From Paratractidigestivibacter sp963630635 (lineage in GTDB: Bacteria > Actinomycetota > Coriobacteriia > Coriobacteriales > Atopobiaceae), in the NCBI GenBank assembly GCA_963630635.1, contig CAVGOA010000001.1:1-64000 (forward strand): a stretch of DNA of 64,000 nucleotides. The letters are read 5' to 3'. Position numbers and translations under genes: made by a program. Positions 16,987 through 25,111 of this stretch are shown one piece after another (position 1 is the first letter of the stretch; every line of letters begins with the position of its first letter). The notes beneath the pieces are model-generated. The model did no database searches and was not told the DNA's origin. It saw only the letters and a list, made by a program, of their open reading frames with translations.

Positions 16987-17916
16987 ATGGACAGCAAGGT
17001 TAGCAGGAGGAACTTCATCGCAGCCGCCGCCGGTTTGGCCACCGTGGGCCTGGCCGCCTGCTCCAACAACGCCAGCAGCTCCTCGGCCTCGACCGAGAGC
17101 GCCGAGACTAAGGCCGCGGCGCCTAAGCCCGTCATCCTGGTCACCAGCTTTGGCACGAGCTACAACGACTCTCGCCACATCACCATTGGCGCCATCGAGG
17201 ACGCCATCCGCGAGAAGTACGGCCACGACTACGACGTGCGTCGCGCCTTCACCGCCCAGATCATCATCGACAAGCTCAAGAAGCGCGACAACATCTCGAT
17301 CGACAACATGACCGAGGCCCTGGACCGCTGCGTCGCTGACGGCGTGACCCAGGTCGTCGTCCAGCCCACCCACCTCATGGACGGCCTTGAGTACAACGAC
17401 GTCAAGGACGAGCTGGAGAAGTACAAGGACAAGTTCGAGAAGACCTCCTTGGGCGAGCCGCTGCTGGCTTCTGACGACGACTACTCCAAGGTCGCCGATG
17501 CCATCAAGGACGCTATGGCCGCCTACGACGACGGCAAGACCGCCATCTGCCTCATGGGCCACGGCACCGAGGCCGAGTCCAACAAGGACTACGCCACCAT
17601 GCAGGACAAGTTCACCGAGAAGGGCTACACCCAGTTCTTCGTGGGCACCGTCGAGGCCGAGCCCACCTGCGATGACGTTATCGCCGCCGCCCAGGCCGCG
17701 GGCTACGCTAAGGCCGTCCTGGCCCCGTTGATGGTCGTCGCCGGCGACCACGCCAACAACGACATGGCCGATGCCACCGACCCCGAGAGCTGGGCCGCCA
17801 AGTTCATCGCCGCGGGCTTCGAGGTCGAGTGCGTCCTCAAGGGCCTGGGTCAGTACGACACCATCGACGACATCTATGTGGAGCACACCACCGCTGCCGT
17901 TGAGGCCCTCGCCTAA
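16987..17916 (+). CDS. cbiK: Exported CbiK-type chelatase, Tat lipoprotein
   Basis: A 309-residue sirohydrochlorin cobaltochelatase-like protein with an export signal. Residues 6-11 (S-R-R-N-F-I) form a twin-arginine motif, and L-A-A-C ends at C25, a likely lipidation site followed by a Ser-rich linker. The chelatase body starts near residue 46. Two metal-site histidines are placed as in CbiK: H192 in M-G-H-G-T and H255 in V-A-G-D-H-A-N-N-D, 63 apart (Salmonella spacing is 62). An exported version recalls the periplasmic CbiK of Desulfovibrio. It precedes a BtuFCD-like importer, so a role in capturing or demetallating tetrapyrroles at the cell surface is more likely than cobalt insertion for the cytoplasmic pathway. 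That role is inferred. Confidence 0.85.
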   Translation: MDSKVSRRNFIAAAAGLATVGLAACSNNASSSSASTESAETKAAAPKPVILVTSFGTSYNDSRHITIGAIEDAIREKYGHDYDVRRAFTAQIIIDKLKKRDNISIDNMTEALDRCVADGVTQVVVQPTHLMDGLEYNDVKDELEKYKDKFEKTSLGEPLLASDDDYSKVADAIKDAMAAYDDGKTAICLMGHGTEAESNKDYATMQDKFTEKGYTQFFVGTVEAEPTCDDVIAAAQAAGYAKAVLAPLMVVAGDHANNDMADATDPESWAAKFIAAGFEVECVLKGLGQYDTIDDIYVEHTTAAVEALA

Positions 17917-17933
17917 ACCCTTATCTGCACCGC

Positions 17934-17970
17934 GGGCCCCGCGTCCTTCTCCTCGCGCGGGGCCCTTCTC
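17934..17970 (+). terminator. Strong hairpin after the exported CbiK gene
   Basis: A perfect 10-bp stem GGGCCCCGCG / CGCGGGGCCC (17934-17943 and 17956-17965) encloses a 12-base loop and is followed by TTCTCGATT, a poor T tract. It probably reduces read-through into the next gene rather than ending transcription fully. Confidence 0.6.
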
Positions 17971-17991
17971 GATTGAATGGATCTTAAAACC

Positions 17992-18561
17992 ATGAAGAAG
18001 AACGTCCTCACCNNNNNNNNNNNNNNNNNNNNNNNNNNNNNNNNNNNNNNNNNNNNNNNNNNNNNNNNNNNNNNNNNNNNNNNNNNNNNNNNNNNNNNNN
18101 NNNNNNNNNNNNNNNNNNNNNNNNNNNNNNNNNNNNNNNNNNNNNNNNNNNNNNNNNNNNNNNNNNNNNNNNNNNNNNNNNNNNNNNNNNNNNNNNNNAT
18201 CACCGCCGATAAGCTCAACGAGGGCACCTACGATATTGAGGTGACGTCTAGCTCCAACATGTTCAAGGTCGTCAAGGCCCAGCTTACCGTGGCCGATGGC
18301 GGCATGAGCTGCGTCCTGACCCTTTCTGGCACCGGCTACGGCAAGCTCTTCATGGGCACCGGCGAGGCCGCTGCGGCTGCATCCGAGGAAGAGTACATCC
18401 CTTACGTCGAGGACGCCGAGGGCAAGTACACCTACACCGTGCCCGTCGAGGCTCTGGACAAAGACACCGACTGCGCCGCGTGGAGCATCAAGAAGGAGCA
18501 GTGGTACGACCGCGTGCTCGTCTTCGAGTCTTCCAGCCTGCCTGCGGGGGCGCTGAAGTAG
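17992..18561 (+). CDS. Secreted protein with a beta-rich domain, partly masked
   Basis: The start M-K-K-N-V-L-T suggests a signal peptide whose core lies in the N run at 18013-18198; the frame is kept across it. The visible 120 C-terminal residues form a beta-rich domain with Y-D-I-E-V near its start and a Y-T-V-P-V-E-A-L-D-K-D segment. It resembles the N-terminal part of the next protein (V-E-L-K-G-G-S-G, then F-E-I-P-V-T-L-D-T). The domain is probably a surface ligand-binding module for the ABC importer that follows. I do not recognise a named family. An ATG at 17977 is an alternative start. Confidence 0.65.
   Translation: MKKNVLTXXXXXXXXXXXXXXXXXXXXXXXXXXXXXXXXXXXXXXXXXXXXXXXXXXXXXXXXXXXXXXITADKLNEGTYDIEVTSSSNMFKVVKAQLTVADGGMSCVLTLSGTGYGKLFMGTGEAAAAASEEEYIPYVEDAEGKYTYTVPVEALDKDTDCAAWSIKKEQWYDRVLVFESSSLPAGALK
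18013..18198. other. Run of 186 N
   Basis: Unknown bases inside the secreted protein gene. The length is a multiple of three and the frame is kept on both sides. Confidence 0.99.
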
Positions 18562-18562
18562 C

Positions 18563-20137
18563 ATGACTCAGACAAGGACGCGCATAAGGGCTGCGTACGC
18601 CCTCTCTATCCTGGTGCTTCTCGCAATCCTCTTCCCATTTCTTGCGGGGTGCGCACAAGACAAGAACACTGCGTCCTTGACCGAGTACTACCTTATTGAG
18701 GTCGAGCTTAAGGGAGGGTCGGGGCGTGCGAGCCTCGTCTCTCCCTGCTCGCTCAAAAAAGAGGGCGATGCCTATACGGCAACGCTTGTGTGGTCAAGCT
18801 CAAACTACGACAAGATGACGGTCGGCGGTGAGGACTACAAACCTACGACCACCGACCCAGGCTCTACCTTCGAGATCCCCGTGACCCTCGATACCGACAT
18901 GTCCGTCTCGGCAGAGACTTTGGCCATGTCAGAGGCCCACACCATCGACTACACGATTCACTTCGACTCGTCCACGATGGTCGCGGCAGATTCTTCCAAT
19001 ACGGCATCCGATAGCTCAACGGACGCGAACGCCGCGTCATCTGCGGCGACGGTCGAGAACTTCCATAACACCGACATTGGCTGCGACCTGCAGCTTACGG
19101 CCTCCGTTGACCTCTCGTATGCAACTCACTTCACCATTGATGAGTACCAGGGCGGCTACAAGCTGATCTGCGTTTCTAACGGCGAGCGCTATCTCACGGT
19201 GCCCGAGGGGGCTCAGGTACCCGATGGTCTGTCTGCAGACATCGCGCCCATTTACCTGCCCGCCAACAAGACCTATCTTGTCTCGTCGTCGACGATGTGC
19301 TTGGTAGACGCTTTGGGCGCCATAGGCAACGTGTCTATGACGTCGCTCAAGGCGCAAGACTGCTCGGTCCAAGGATTTGCCGATGCCCTTAATGCGGGTA
19401 CTGTGGTCTATGGCGGCAAGTACAGCGCTCCCGACTACGAGCGCATTGCGCAAAGCGGCATAACCCTGGCCATCGAGAACAACATGATCAACCACACGCC
19501 CGACGTGAAGGAGAAGCTCCAGGACCTGGGCGTCGTCGTCCTCACCGAGCAATCGAGCCTCGAGGCCACGGTCCTTGGGCGAATCGAGTGGATCAAGCTC
19601 TACGGTGTCCTGTTTGGTTGCGAGGACAAGGCCAACCAAATCTTCGACGAGCAGCGCACCCAGATCGAGACGATTGCCGCCCAAAGCGAGAAGAGCGCCT
19701 CCGACGTCAAGGTCGCCTATTTCTACATCAACTCCAACGGCGCGGCCGTGACCAGGAGGAGCGGCGACTACGTGGCACAGATGATCCGTCTTGCCGGCGG
19801 CACCTACGCTTTGGACGATACGTCTGCCGATACGTCGTCATCTGGCAGCAGCGCCTCGGTTACCCTTGAGATGGAGCAGTTCTTTGCCCTGGCCCGCGAT
19901 GCCGACGTGATCGTCTACAGCTCTTCCATCGACGACTCGGTCCACTCGCTTGACGACCTTGTGGGCAAAAACAGCCTCCTGTCTCAGTTCAAGGCCGTCC
20001 AAAACGGTAATGTCTGGCTCACTGGCACCAATATCTACCAGCAGATGACGTCGAGCGCTCAAATTATCACCGAGCTCTCGCAGGTCATCAAGGGAAGCGA
20101 CGGCCAGGGCTTCACGCAGCTCACGAGGCTCAAGTAG
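18563..20137 (+). CDS. ABC transporter substrate-binding lipoprotein, BtuF/FepB-like
   Basis: A 524-residue lipoprotein with a signal peptide and lipobox ending at C30 (F-L-A-G-C). Residues 35-140 form a beta-rich domain related to the preceding protein, then comes a Ser/Ala-rich linker near residues 145-170. From about residue 205 there is a TroA/BtuF-type periplasmic-binding domain: S-A-P-D-Y-E-R-I-A marks the start of the ligand cleft, and a bridging helix follows (V-L-G-R-I-E-W-I-K). The adjoining FecCD permease and ATPase make it an importer of a corrinoid, haem or siderophore. Cobalamin-related cargo is favoured by context only. Confidence 0.85.
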   Translation: MTQTRTRIRAAYALSILVLLAILFPFLAGCAQDKNTASLTEYYLIEVELKGGSGRASLVSPCSLKKEGDAYTATLVWSSSNYDKMTVGGEDYKPTTTDPGSTFEIPVTLDTDMSVSAETLAMSEAHTIDYTIHFDSSTMVAADSSNTASDSSTDANAASSAATVENFHNTDIGCDLQLTASVDLSYATHFTIDEYQGGYKLICVSNGERYLTVPEGAQVPDGLSADIAPIYLPANKTYLVSSSTMCLVDALGAIGNVSMTSLKAQDCSVQGFADALNAGTVVYGGKYSAPDYERIAQSGITLAIENNMINHTPDVKEKLQDLGVVVLTEQSSLEATVLGRIEWIKLYGVLFGCEDKANQIFDEQRTQIETIAAQSEKSASDVKVAYFYINSNGAAVTRRSGDYVAQMIRLAGGTYALDDTSADTSSSGSSASVTLEMEQFFALARDADVIVYSSSIDDSVHSLDDLVGKNSLLSQFKAVQNGNVWLTGTNIYQQMTSSAQIITELSQVIKGSDGQGFTQLTRLK

Positions 20138-20157
20138 GAACAGCGGGGGAGAAGTTC

Positions 20158-21201
20158 ATGGCCGCCAAGCTCACGATGTCATACGCCGAGGGAGGCCGAG
20201 CCTCCCGTGCGGTCGCGGTGACCGCTGCCTTAGGCGTTGCCCTCTTGCTTCTGTGCGCCACCAGTCTTTGCCTGGGAAGCATCGCTATTCCTTTGGGTGA
20301 TATTACGGCGGCCCTTCTGGGCGGCAATTCGGGCGACCCCACCAACTACGAGATCATCTGGAGCATCCGCCTGCCGCGCCTGCTCGAGGCCGCGCTTCTG
20401 GGAGGCGCCCTGGCGCTTTCGGGTTACCTGCTGCAGACCTTCTTCAACAACCCCATAGCCGACCCTTTTATCTTGGGCGTCTCGTCGGGCGCCAAGTTTG
20501 TCTTGGCGCTGGTCATGATTGTCCTCTTAGGCGCGAGTCAGACCATGTCATCGCAGGTCATGGTGGTCGCGGCCTTTGTAGGCTCGCTTCTCACCATTGG
20601 CTTTGTGCTGGTGATCGCCCGGCGCGTTGGCTCGATGTCGATGCTCATCGTGGCGGGTGTCATGGTGGGCTACATCTGCTCGGCGGCCACCAATTTTCTT
20701 ATCGCCTTTGCCGATGACCAGTCCATCGTCAACCTCCACAACTGGTCGCAGGGCAGCTTCTCGGGCTCTAACTGGAACGATGTCGCCATCACGGCGGCGG
20801 TTGTGCTCACGGCCTCGGTCGCGACGTTTTGCGTCTCTAAGCCGCTGTCGGCCTTCCAACTGGGTGAGGCCTATGCGCAAAGCGTGGGCGTCAACGTGCG
20901 TCGTTTTCGCGTGGTGCTGGTGCTTCTCGCCAGCTTGCTCTCGGCGAGCGTCGCGGCCTTTGCGGGACCTGTCTCTTTTGTGGGTATCGCGGTGCCGCAC
21001 CTCATTCGCTCGGCGATAAAGTCGTCTCGTCCGTTGCGCGTTATACCTGCGTGTTTCTTGGGCGGCGCCGTTTTTTGCGTGGGCTGCGATTTAATCGCGC
21101 GCACGGTCTTCGCTCCTGTCGAGCTGTCGCTCAGCTCGGTCACGGCTTTCTTTGGCGCACCGGTGGTCATTGCCATCATGCTTCGAAAGCGGGTGAGGTA
21201 G
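20158..21201 (+). CDS. FecCD/BtuC-family ABC transporter permease
   Basis: A 347-residue permease with about ten membrane segments. W-S-I-R-L-P-R-L near residue 65, G-Y-L-L-Q-T-F-F-N-N-P-I-A-D-P near residue 88 and G-V-S-S-G-A near residue 107 are the FecCD hallmarks. A conserved cytoplasmic element reads G-P-V-S-F-V-G-I-A-V-P-H-L near residue 270. It starts 20 bases after the binding-protein gene, and the ATPase begins immediately after its stop codon. Confidence 0.93.
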   Translation: MAAKLTMSYAEGGRASRAVAVTAALGVALLLLCATSLCLGSIAIPLGDITAALLGGNSGDPTNYEIIWSIRLPRLLEAALLGGALALSGYLLQTFFNNPIADPFILGVSSGAKFVLALVMIVLLGASQTMSSQVMVVAAFVGSLLTIGFVLVIARRVGSMSMLIVAGVMVGYICSAATNFLIAFADDQSIVNLHNWSQGSFSGSNWNDVAITAAVVLTASVATFCVSKPLSAFQLGEAYAQSVGVNVRRFRVVLVLLASLLSASVAAFAGPVSFVGIAVPHLIRSAIKSSRPLRVIPACFLGGAVFCVGCDLIARTVFAPVELSLSSVTAFFGAPVVIAIMLRKRVR

Positions 21202-22317
21202 ATGGCCGAGAAGCCCGAGCTGCCCCTGCGTATCACGGGGCTGGACATTGGCTACGGCTCCCGTTGCGTGGCCAGCGGCATTAATCTTGAGGTACACGAG
21301 GGCGAGTTTCTCGCTCTTGTTGGCGCAAACGGCTGCGGCAAGTCGACGTTGCTCAAGACCCTGTGCGGCGAGCTTTTGCCGCTGGCAGGAACGATTGAGG
21401 TTGGCGGCCGCGCTTTGGACGCCTGGCCGCGCGCCGAGCTTGCTCGCTATCTTGCGGTCATGCTCACCGCCCGGCCCTCGACCGAGCTTCTCACCTGCAA
21501 AGACATCATCGAGACGGGTCGCATTCCTTTCACCGGCCGCCTGGGAATCCTTTCGAAAGAAGACCACGAGCGCGTGGACGAGGCCATGAGAATCGCCCAT
21601 GTGAGCGAGCTTGCCGATTGTGACTTCATGCACATCAGCGATGGACAGCGCCAGCGTGTTCTTCTTGCTCGCGCTATTGCCCAGCGTCCCCGTTTGTTGG
21701 TGTTGGACGAACCCACGGCCTATCTCGACATGAAATACCAGCTTGATCTGCTGCGCATCCTTCGTGACCTGGCTAGTCGCGAGGGGGTGGCCATAGTGGC
21801 TTCTCTTCACGAGGTAGAGCTTGCCATGAAGGCCGCCGACTCCGTGATGTGCATCAAGGACGGCGAGGTCTTTGCTTGTGGGGCTCCCGACCAAGTCCTT
21901 ACCACGCAAAACGTCTCGGCCCTCTACGGGCTTGATGCGGGCTCGTTCAACTCGCTCTTTGGCAACGTAGAGCTTGGCCGCCCGGCAGGAGAGGCCCGTA
22001 CCTTTGTGATCGCCGGTGCGGGCAGCGGCGCCGCCACCTTCCGACGTCTTGCGCGCGAGGGCACGCCGTTTTACGCCGGTGTTCTTCATCAGGGCGACAT
22101 TGACGCTCTTCTCGGTGCCGACCTTGCCTCCGAGGTCGTCCTAGAGGCGCCGTTTGCCGCTATATCCGAGAAGAGCCTCGCGCAGGCAAAGGACCTTTTG
22201 CGCCGCTGCGACCGCCTTATCGTGTGCTGCGACGACTTCTGTGGCCTCAATGCCCCAAACCGCGAGCTCTTGGATTATGCCAACGAGCGGGGTCTTACCG
22301 TCGAAAGGTGCGGGTAG
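21202..22317 (+). CDS. ABC transporter ATPase with C-terminal extra domain
   Basis: The first 250 residues are a FepC/BtuD-type ATPase: Walker A G-A-N-G-C-G-K-S-T near residue 38, signature I-S-D-G-Q-R-Q-R near residue 149, Walker B L-L-V-L-D-E-P-T near residue 168. The signature is ISDGQ rather than LSGGQ. About 115 further residues (from about 258) form a separate alpha/beta domain starting F-V-I-A-G-A-G-S-G-A and holding L-H-Q-G-D-I-D-A-L-L. I recall similar tails on clostridial corrinoid-type ATPases, but its job is unknown to me. A 7-bp hairpin (TTCTTGC/GCAAGAA, 22320-22342) without a T run follows. Confidence 0.88.
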   Translation: MAEKPELPLRITGLDIGYGSRCVASGINLEVHEGEFLALVGANGCGKSTLLKTLCGELLPLAGTIEVGGRALDAWPRAELARYLAVMLTARPSTELLTCKDIIETGRIPFTGRLGILSKEDHERVDEAMRIAHVSELADCDFMHISDGQRQRVLLARAIAQRPRLLVLDEPTAYLDMKYQLDLLRILRDLASREGVAIVASLHEVELAMKAADSVMCIKDGEVFACGAPDQVLTTQNVSALYGLDAGSFNSLFGNVELGRPAGEARTFVIAGAGSGAATFRRLAREGTPFYAGVLHQGDIDALLGADLASEVVLEAPFAAISEKSLAQAKDLLRRCDRLIVCCDDFCGLNAPNRELLDYANERGLTVERCG

Positions 22318-22339
22318 TTTCTTGCCATCGCTTTAGCAA

Positions 22340-22441
22340 GAAGGGTGAGTGGTCGATTTTTGAGGCCCAAATGCGGCAAATTTTAAAAAATCACCCGTAT
22401 TTCCCCTGGTTTTCGGAGGGAATGCAAAAAAATCACCCTTC
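22340..22441 (+). promoter_or_regulatory. Repeated TCACCC boxes before the PocR-type regulator
   Basis: A-tract plus TCACCC occurs twice in direct orientation (22385-22396 and 22426-22438), with the hexamers 42 bases apart, close to four helical turns. The second copy extends to TCACCCTTC, whose exact complement GAAGGGTGA lies at 22340-22348. The set sits just before the regulator gene and looks like a multi-site operator, perhaps for autoregulation by the AraC-type protein encoded next. This is an inference. Confidence 0.4.
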
Positions 22442-22525
22442 GAAGCAAAAATGTTGCTCTACTCAACCGCAGTTTCTCGCACCATGGGATATATATTTGC
22501 CAAAGTTTTTGGGGGTTATTTTCAC

Positions 22526-23791
22526 ATGGGGGACGACAAGACCGGTACCACCGGCGGAAAGAGCATTGTCGATTTCATTGACATCGATAGGCTCCAGGAG
22601 ATTCAAGACGCCTGTTCGAAGGCTCTGGGCGTTGCCCTCATTGTGGCGGACTATCGCGGCGTCCCCATCACCAAGATGAGCGGATTCACTCGCCACTGCA
22701 TTTTATGCCGAGAGAAGAAAGAGCTCTGCGTTATGTGCGAGCGCTGTGACGCCTTTGGCGGCATTCGCGCGGCCACGAGCGGGGAGCCTTGCATCTATCG
22801 TTGCCATGCTGGCCTGGTTGATTTTGCTGTGCCGCTGGTTGTTGACGGCAATTACCTCGGCGCCGTTTTGGGCGGCCAGGTTAAGCTCAAAGACGATGCG
22901 CCCAAGTTAGAGGATGTCGTATCGCGAGACGCGTCGATTGTTTCCTCGCCCGAGATGCTTGCCGCGCGCGACGCCATCGCGCCGGTCGAGTACGACCGTC
23001 TTCTGGCCGCCGCCGAGACCGTCGGCTATCTCATGGGCTATGTTTTGGGCGGCTCGGTGGGTTCGCCCGACCGTCTCTCGCAGATGATCAAGGACCGCGA
23101 CTCCGAGCTCGTGGTCCTGCAGGCCGCCTTGGATGAGCAGCAGCGCGACGCACGCAAACGCGCCAAGCAGTCCCGGCGTCTTGAAGAGGTCTTCCGTTGC
23201 TTCTTCCCCGTGATGAACGAGCTTCACTCCCTGGCCAGCACCGAGGGCGCTTCGCAGACTGACGAGCTCATTCTCGACTTTGTTGATGTCTCGCGCTATG
23301 TCATGGAGACGACCTGCCGTTTTGTCTCGCTTGGCGAGGAAATCACCCACGCGAACGCCCTTTTGCGTGTTCTGTCCGCGCGTTATCCCGGCGCCATCGA
23401 GTACTCCATCAAGGTCCCCGAGCGCCTTTACGCTACGCCGTGCCCCTTCATGGTCTTGCGGCCGATCATCCTTGCGGCCCTGCAAGATCCCTGGGGAGCC
23501 GCCCCCGAGGAGGGCTGCCACATAGAGATTAGCGTCGACGAGTTTGATGACTCTTTGGTTGTCGTTGTAAGCCAGACCTGCGTTGAGTTGGCGCAGATGC
23601 GTGAGGCCGTGGCCGATCACGGCGACGGCTCTTCCTACAACATCCGCGACGCCAGCCGCCGCCTGGCCGCCATGGACGACGGCAACCCTGGTGTTGAGGC
23701 AAGTGCCCGCAGCGATGGCAAGCCCGGTTGCCTTTTGAAGTTCAGCCTGCCTTTTGGCGAGGCCGCCCACGATGTGTCGAGTAGGGGATAG
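22526..23791 (+). CDS. PocR-domain sensor with degenerate LytS-like kinase body
   Basis: A 421-residue cytoplasmic protein. Residues 13-175 form a PocR domain, a ligand sensor linked to propanediol and cobalamin control, with cysteines at 58, 61, 68, 71, 74, 89 and 93. A coiled coil (about 185-222) follows. Residues 222-415 resemble the His_kinase/HATPase part of LytS-type kinases, but the motif that normally contains the phosphorylated His reads F-F-P-V-M-N-E-L (His replaced by Phe), and the N-box region reads L-A-A-L-Q-D-P-W instead of E-N-A-x-x-H-G. It is therefore probably not an active kinase. The ATG at 22526 follows GGGGG; the frame is open further upstream. The AraC-type gene starts one base after its stop. 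Confidence 0.8.
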   Translation: MGDDKTGTTGGKSIVDFIDIDRLQEIQDACSKALGVALIVADYRGVPITKMSGFTRHCILCREKKELCVMCERCDAFGGIRAATSGEPCIYRCHAGLVDFAVPLVVDGNYLGAVLGGQVKLKDDAPKLEDVVSRDASIVSSPEMLAARDAIAPVEYDRLLAAAETVGYLMGYVLGGSVGSPDRLSQMIKDRDSELVVLQAALDEQQRDARKRAKQSRRLEEVFRCFFPVMNELHSLASTEGASQTDELILDFVDVSRYVMETTCRFVSLGEEITHANALLRVLSARYPGAIEYSIKVPERLYATPCPFMVLRPIILAALQDPWGAAPEEGCHIEISVDEFDDSLVVVVSQTCVELAQMREAVADHGDGSSYNIRDASRRLAAMDDGNPGVEASARSDGKPGCLLKFSLPFGEAAHDVSSRG

Positions 23792-23792
23792 C

Positions 23793-24869
23793 ATGAGCCG
23801 GATCATCCTTTTGGAACAGTCCCTGCGTGAGCGCAACTTCACGGGCGACCTTCTCGCCAAGAACTTCCCCGAGGTCGAGGTCGTCGTGGCCTCCAATTTC
23901 GAGGATGCGCTCAACAAAATCAAAGCCGGCTCGTGCGACCTTCTCATAGCAAACGTGCCGCGCTTCACCTATGCCTACTCGTCGTTTCTCTCTCGCGCCA
24001 ACGCCTACATGGGCGGCTCTCCCATCTTGGTTCTCTCAACAGCCCCAAACATTGAGGTCTCGAGCAACGTCTGGCGCCTAGGCGTGACTGATTACCTCTT
24101 GAAGCCCTTCCGTCCCAACTGGCTTGTCTCGGCGGTTCATGCCCTTGTCGACACCTCGGACGAGACACAGTCTTTGAAGCTCGACTGGCGTCGCAAGCAT
24201 TATGTTAAGAGCCTTGGCGAGTATCTGCAGCAGTACAAGTTCAAGGAGTGCGTCCAGGTATCCCGCGAGTACGTGGACTATCTTTACGACACCTTGGATA
24301 ACTCGACCGAGATCGGCCAGGCCCTTGTCGCCTTCGCCGAGGCCGCTGTGTCCTTCTCGGGCGGCTACGGCTCTTCTTGCCGCAGCAACGCCGAGAATTT
24401 CTTGGGCCAGCTGCGCGTGCGTCTTGAGCGCTCGCGCACCCGCTTTGACGCCTACGTTCAGTACGAGAAGCTCGTTTGCCGCCTCTTTGACCTGCGTGAC
24501 CGCGAGGGTGTGCAGGTGGTGAGCCCCATTCAACGTATCCTGACCCACATAGACCGCAACGTGCGCGAGGAGCTCACCCTCTTTGACATGGCCAAGTTCG
24601 CAAGCATGTCGCCCAGCTACTTCTCCAAGTACTTCAAGCGCGAGACGGGCCACAATTTTGTGAGTTACGTCACCGACAGCAAGATGGAGTACGCCTGTCT
24701 CATGTTGCTTGAAAGCGATATGTCGATCATCCAAATCGCCAACGAGCTTGCCTACAACGGGGCCAACTACTTTAGCAAGACCTTCAAGAAGCGCATGGGG
24801 GTCACGCCCACCGAGTACCGTGAGCAGGGCGGCGTCGTCTGCGTCCCCGCGCCTTTACCAGAAGAGTAG
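23793..24869 (+). CDS. AraC-type regulator with degenerate receiver domain
   Basis: A 358-residue protein with a response-regulator-like N-terminus (residues 1-120), a linker of about 130 residues and a C-terminal AraC DNA-binding domain (about 250-348; two helix-turn-helix units, ending with the typical Y-F-S-K-T-F-K-K-R-M-G-V-T-P-T-E-Y-R). In the receiver the phospho-acceptor Asp is replaced by Asn (L-L-I-A-N-V-P, N54) and the acidic D-D pair at the start is L-L-E-Q. The conserved Lys remains (L-L-K-P-F). With the PocR-domain partner it likely activates the adjacent pdu operon by direct interaction rather than phosphotransfer. The start has GTAGGGG upstream. Confidence 0.85.
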   Translation: MSRIILLEQSLRERNFTGDLLAKNFPEVEVVVASNFEDALNKIKAGSCDLLIANVPRFTYAYSSFLSRANAYMGGSPILVLSTAPNIEVSSNVWRLGVTDYLLKPFRPNWLVSAVHALVDTSDETQSLKLDWRRKHYVKSLGEYLQQYKFKECVQVSREYVDYLYDTLDNSTEIGQALVAFAEAAVSFSGGYGSSCRSNAENFLGQLRVRLERSRTRFDAYVQYEKLVCRLFDLRDREGVQVVSPIQRILTHIDRNVREELTLFDMAKFASMSPSYFSKYFKRETGHNFVSYVTDSKMEYACLMLLESDMSIIQIANELAYNGANYFSKTFKKRMGVTPTEYREQGGVVCVPAPLPEE

Positions 24870-24893
24870 GCCTCTTCAATCACGTATCCGTTT

Positions 24894-24940
24894 GCGCCCG
24901 CCCGTCCTGTTCGTTGGACTTCGGCGGGCGCTCTTGTTTT
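24894..24940 (+). terminator. Rho-independent terminator after the AraC-type gene
   Basis: GCGCCCGCC (24894-24902) and GGCGGGCGC (24923-24931) form a perfect 9-bp stem with an inner GTCC/GGAC pairing, followed by TCTTGTTTT. Confidence 0.85.
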
Positions 24941-25051
24941 CTCGGCAGACGCAAGATATCGCGTTTTTTGTCCTGTGTAGGGGCGAAATCTAGCACCTGC
25001 AAATCAAAAAAGCCCGTTCTTTACTCCGCATACTTTTAGGGGAAAGACCCA

Positions 25052-25068
25052 TGCGCCGCGGTGGCGCA
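25052..25068 (+). promoter_or_regulatory. Small hairpin in the pdu operon leader
   Basis: TGCGCC / GGCGCA with a 5-base loop lies 43 bases before the pduA start. The 171 bases between the upstream terminator and pduA must hold the pdu promoter, but I see no good -35 box, as expected for an activator-dependent promoter. No B12-riboswitch motif was found. Confidence 0.3.
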
Positions 25069-25111
25069 CGGGAGCTGTTGGGTGTGTGCCATACAACAAG
25101 GAGGTAAGCAC

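Noticed and set aside
24870..25111. Possible cobalamin riboswitch before pduA
   Set aside because: Several GC-rich stems are present, but the conserved core elements and B12 box are absent. Only a small hairpin was kept, at low confidence.
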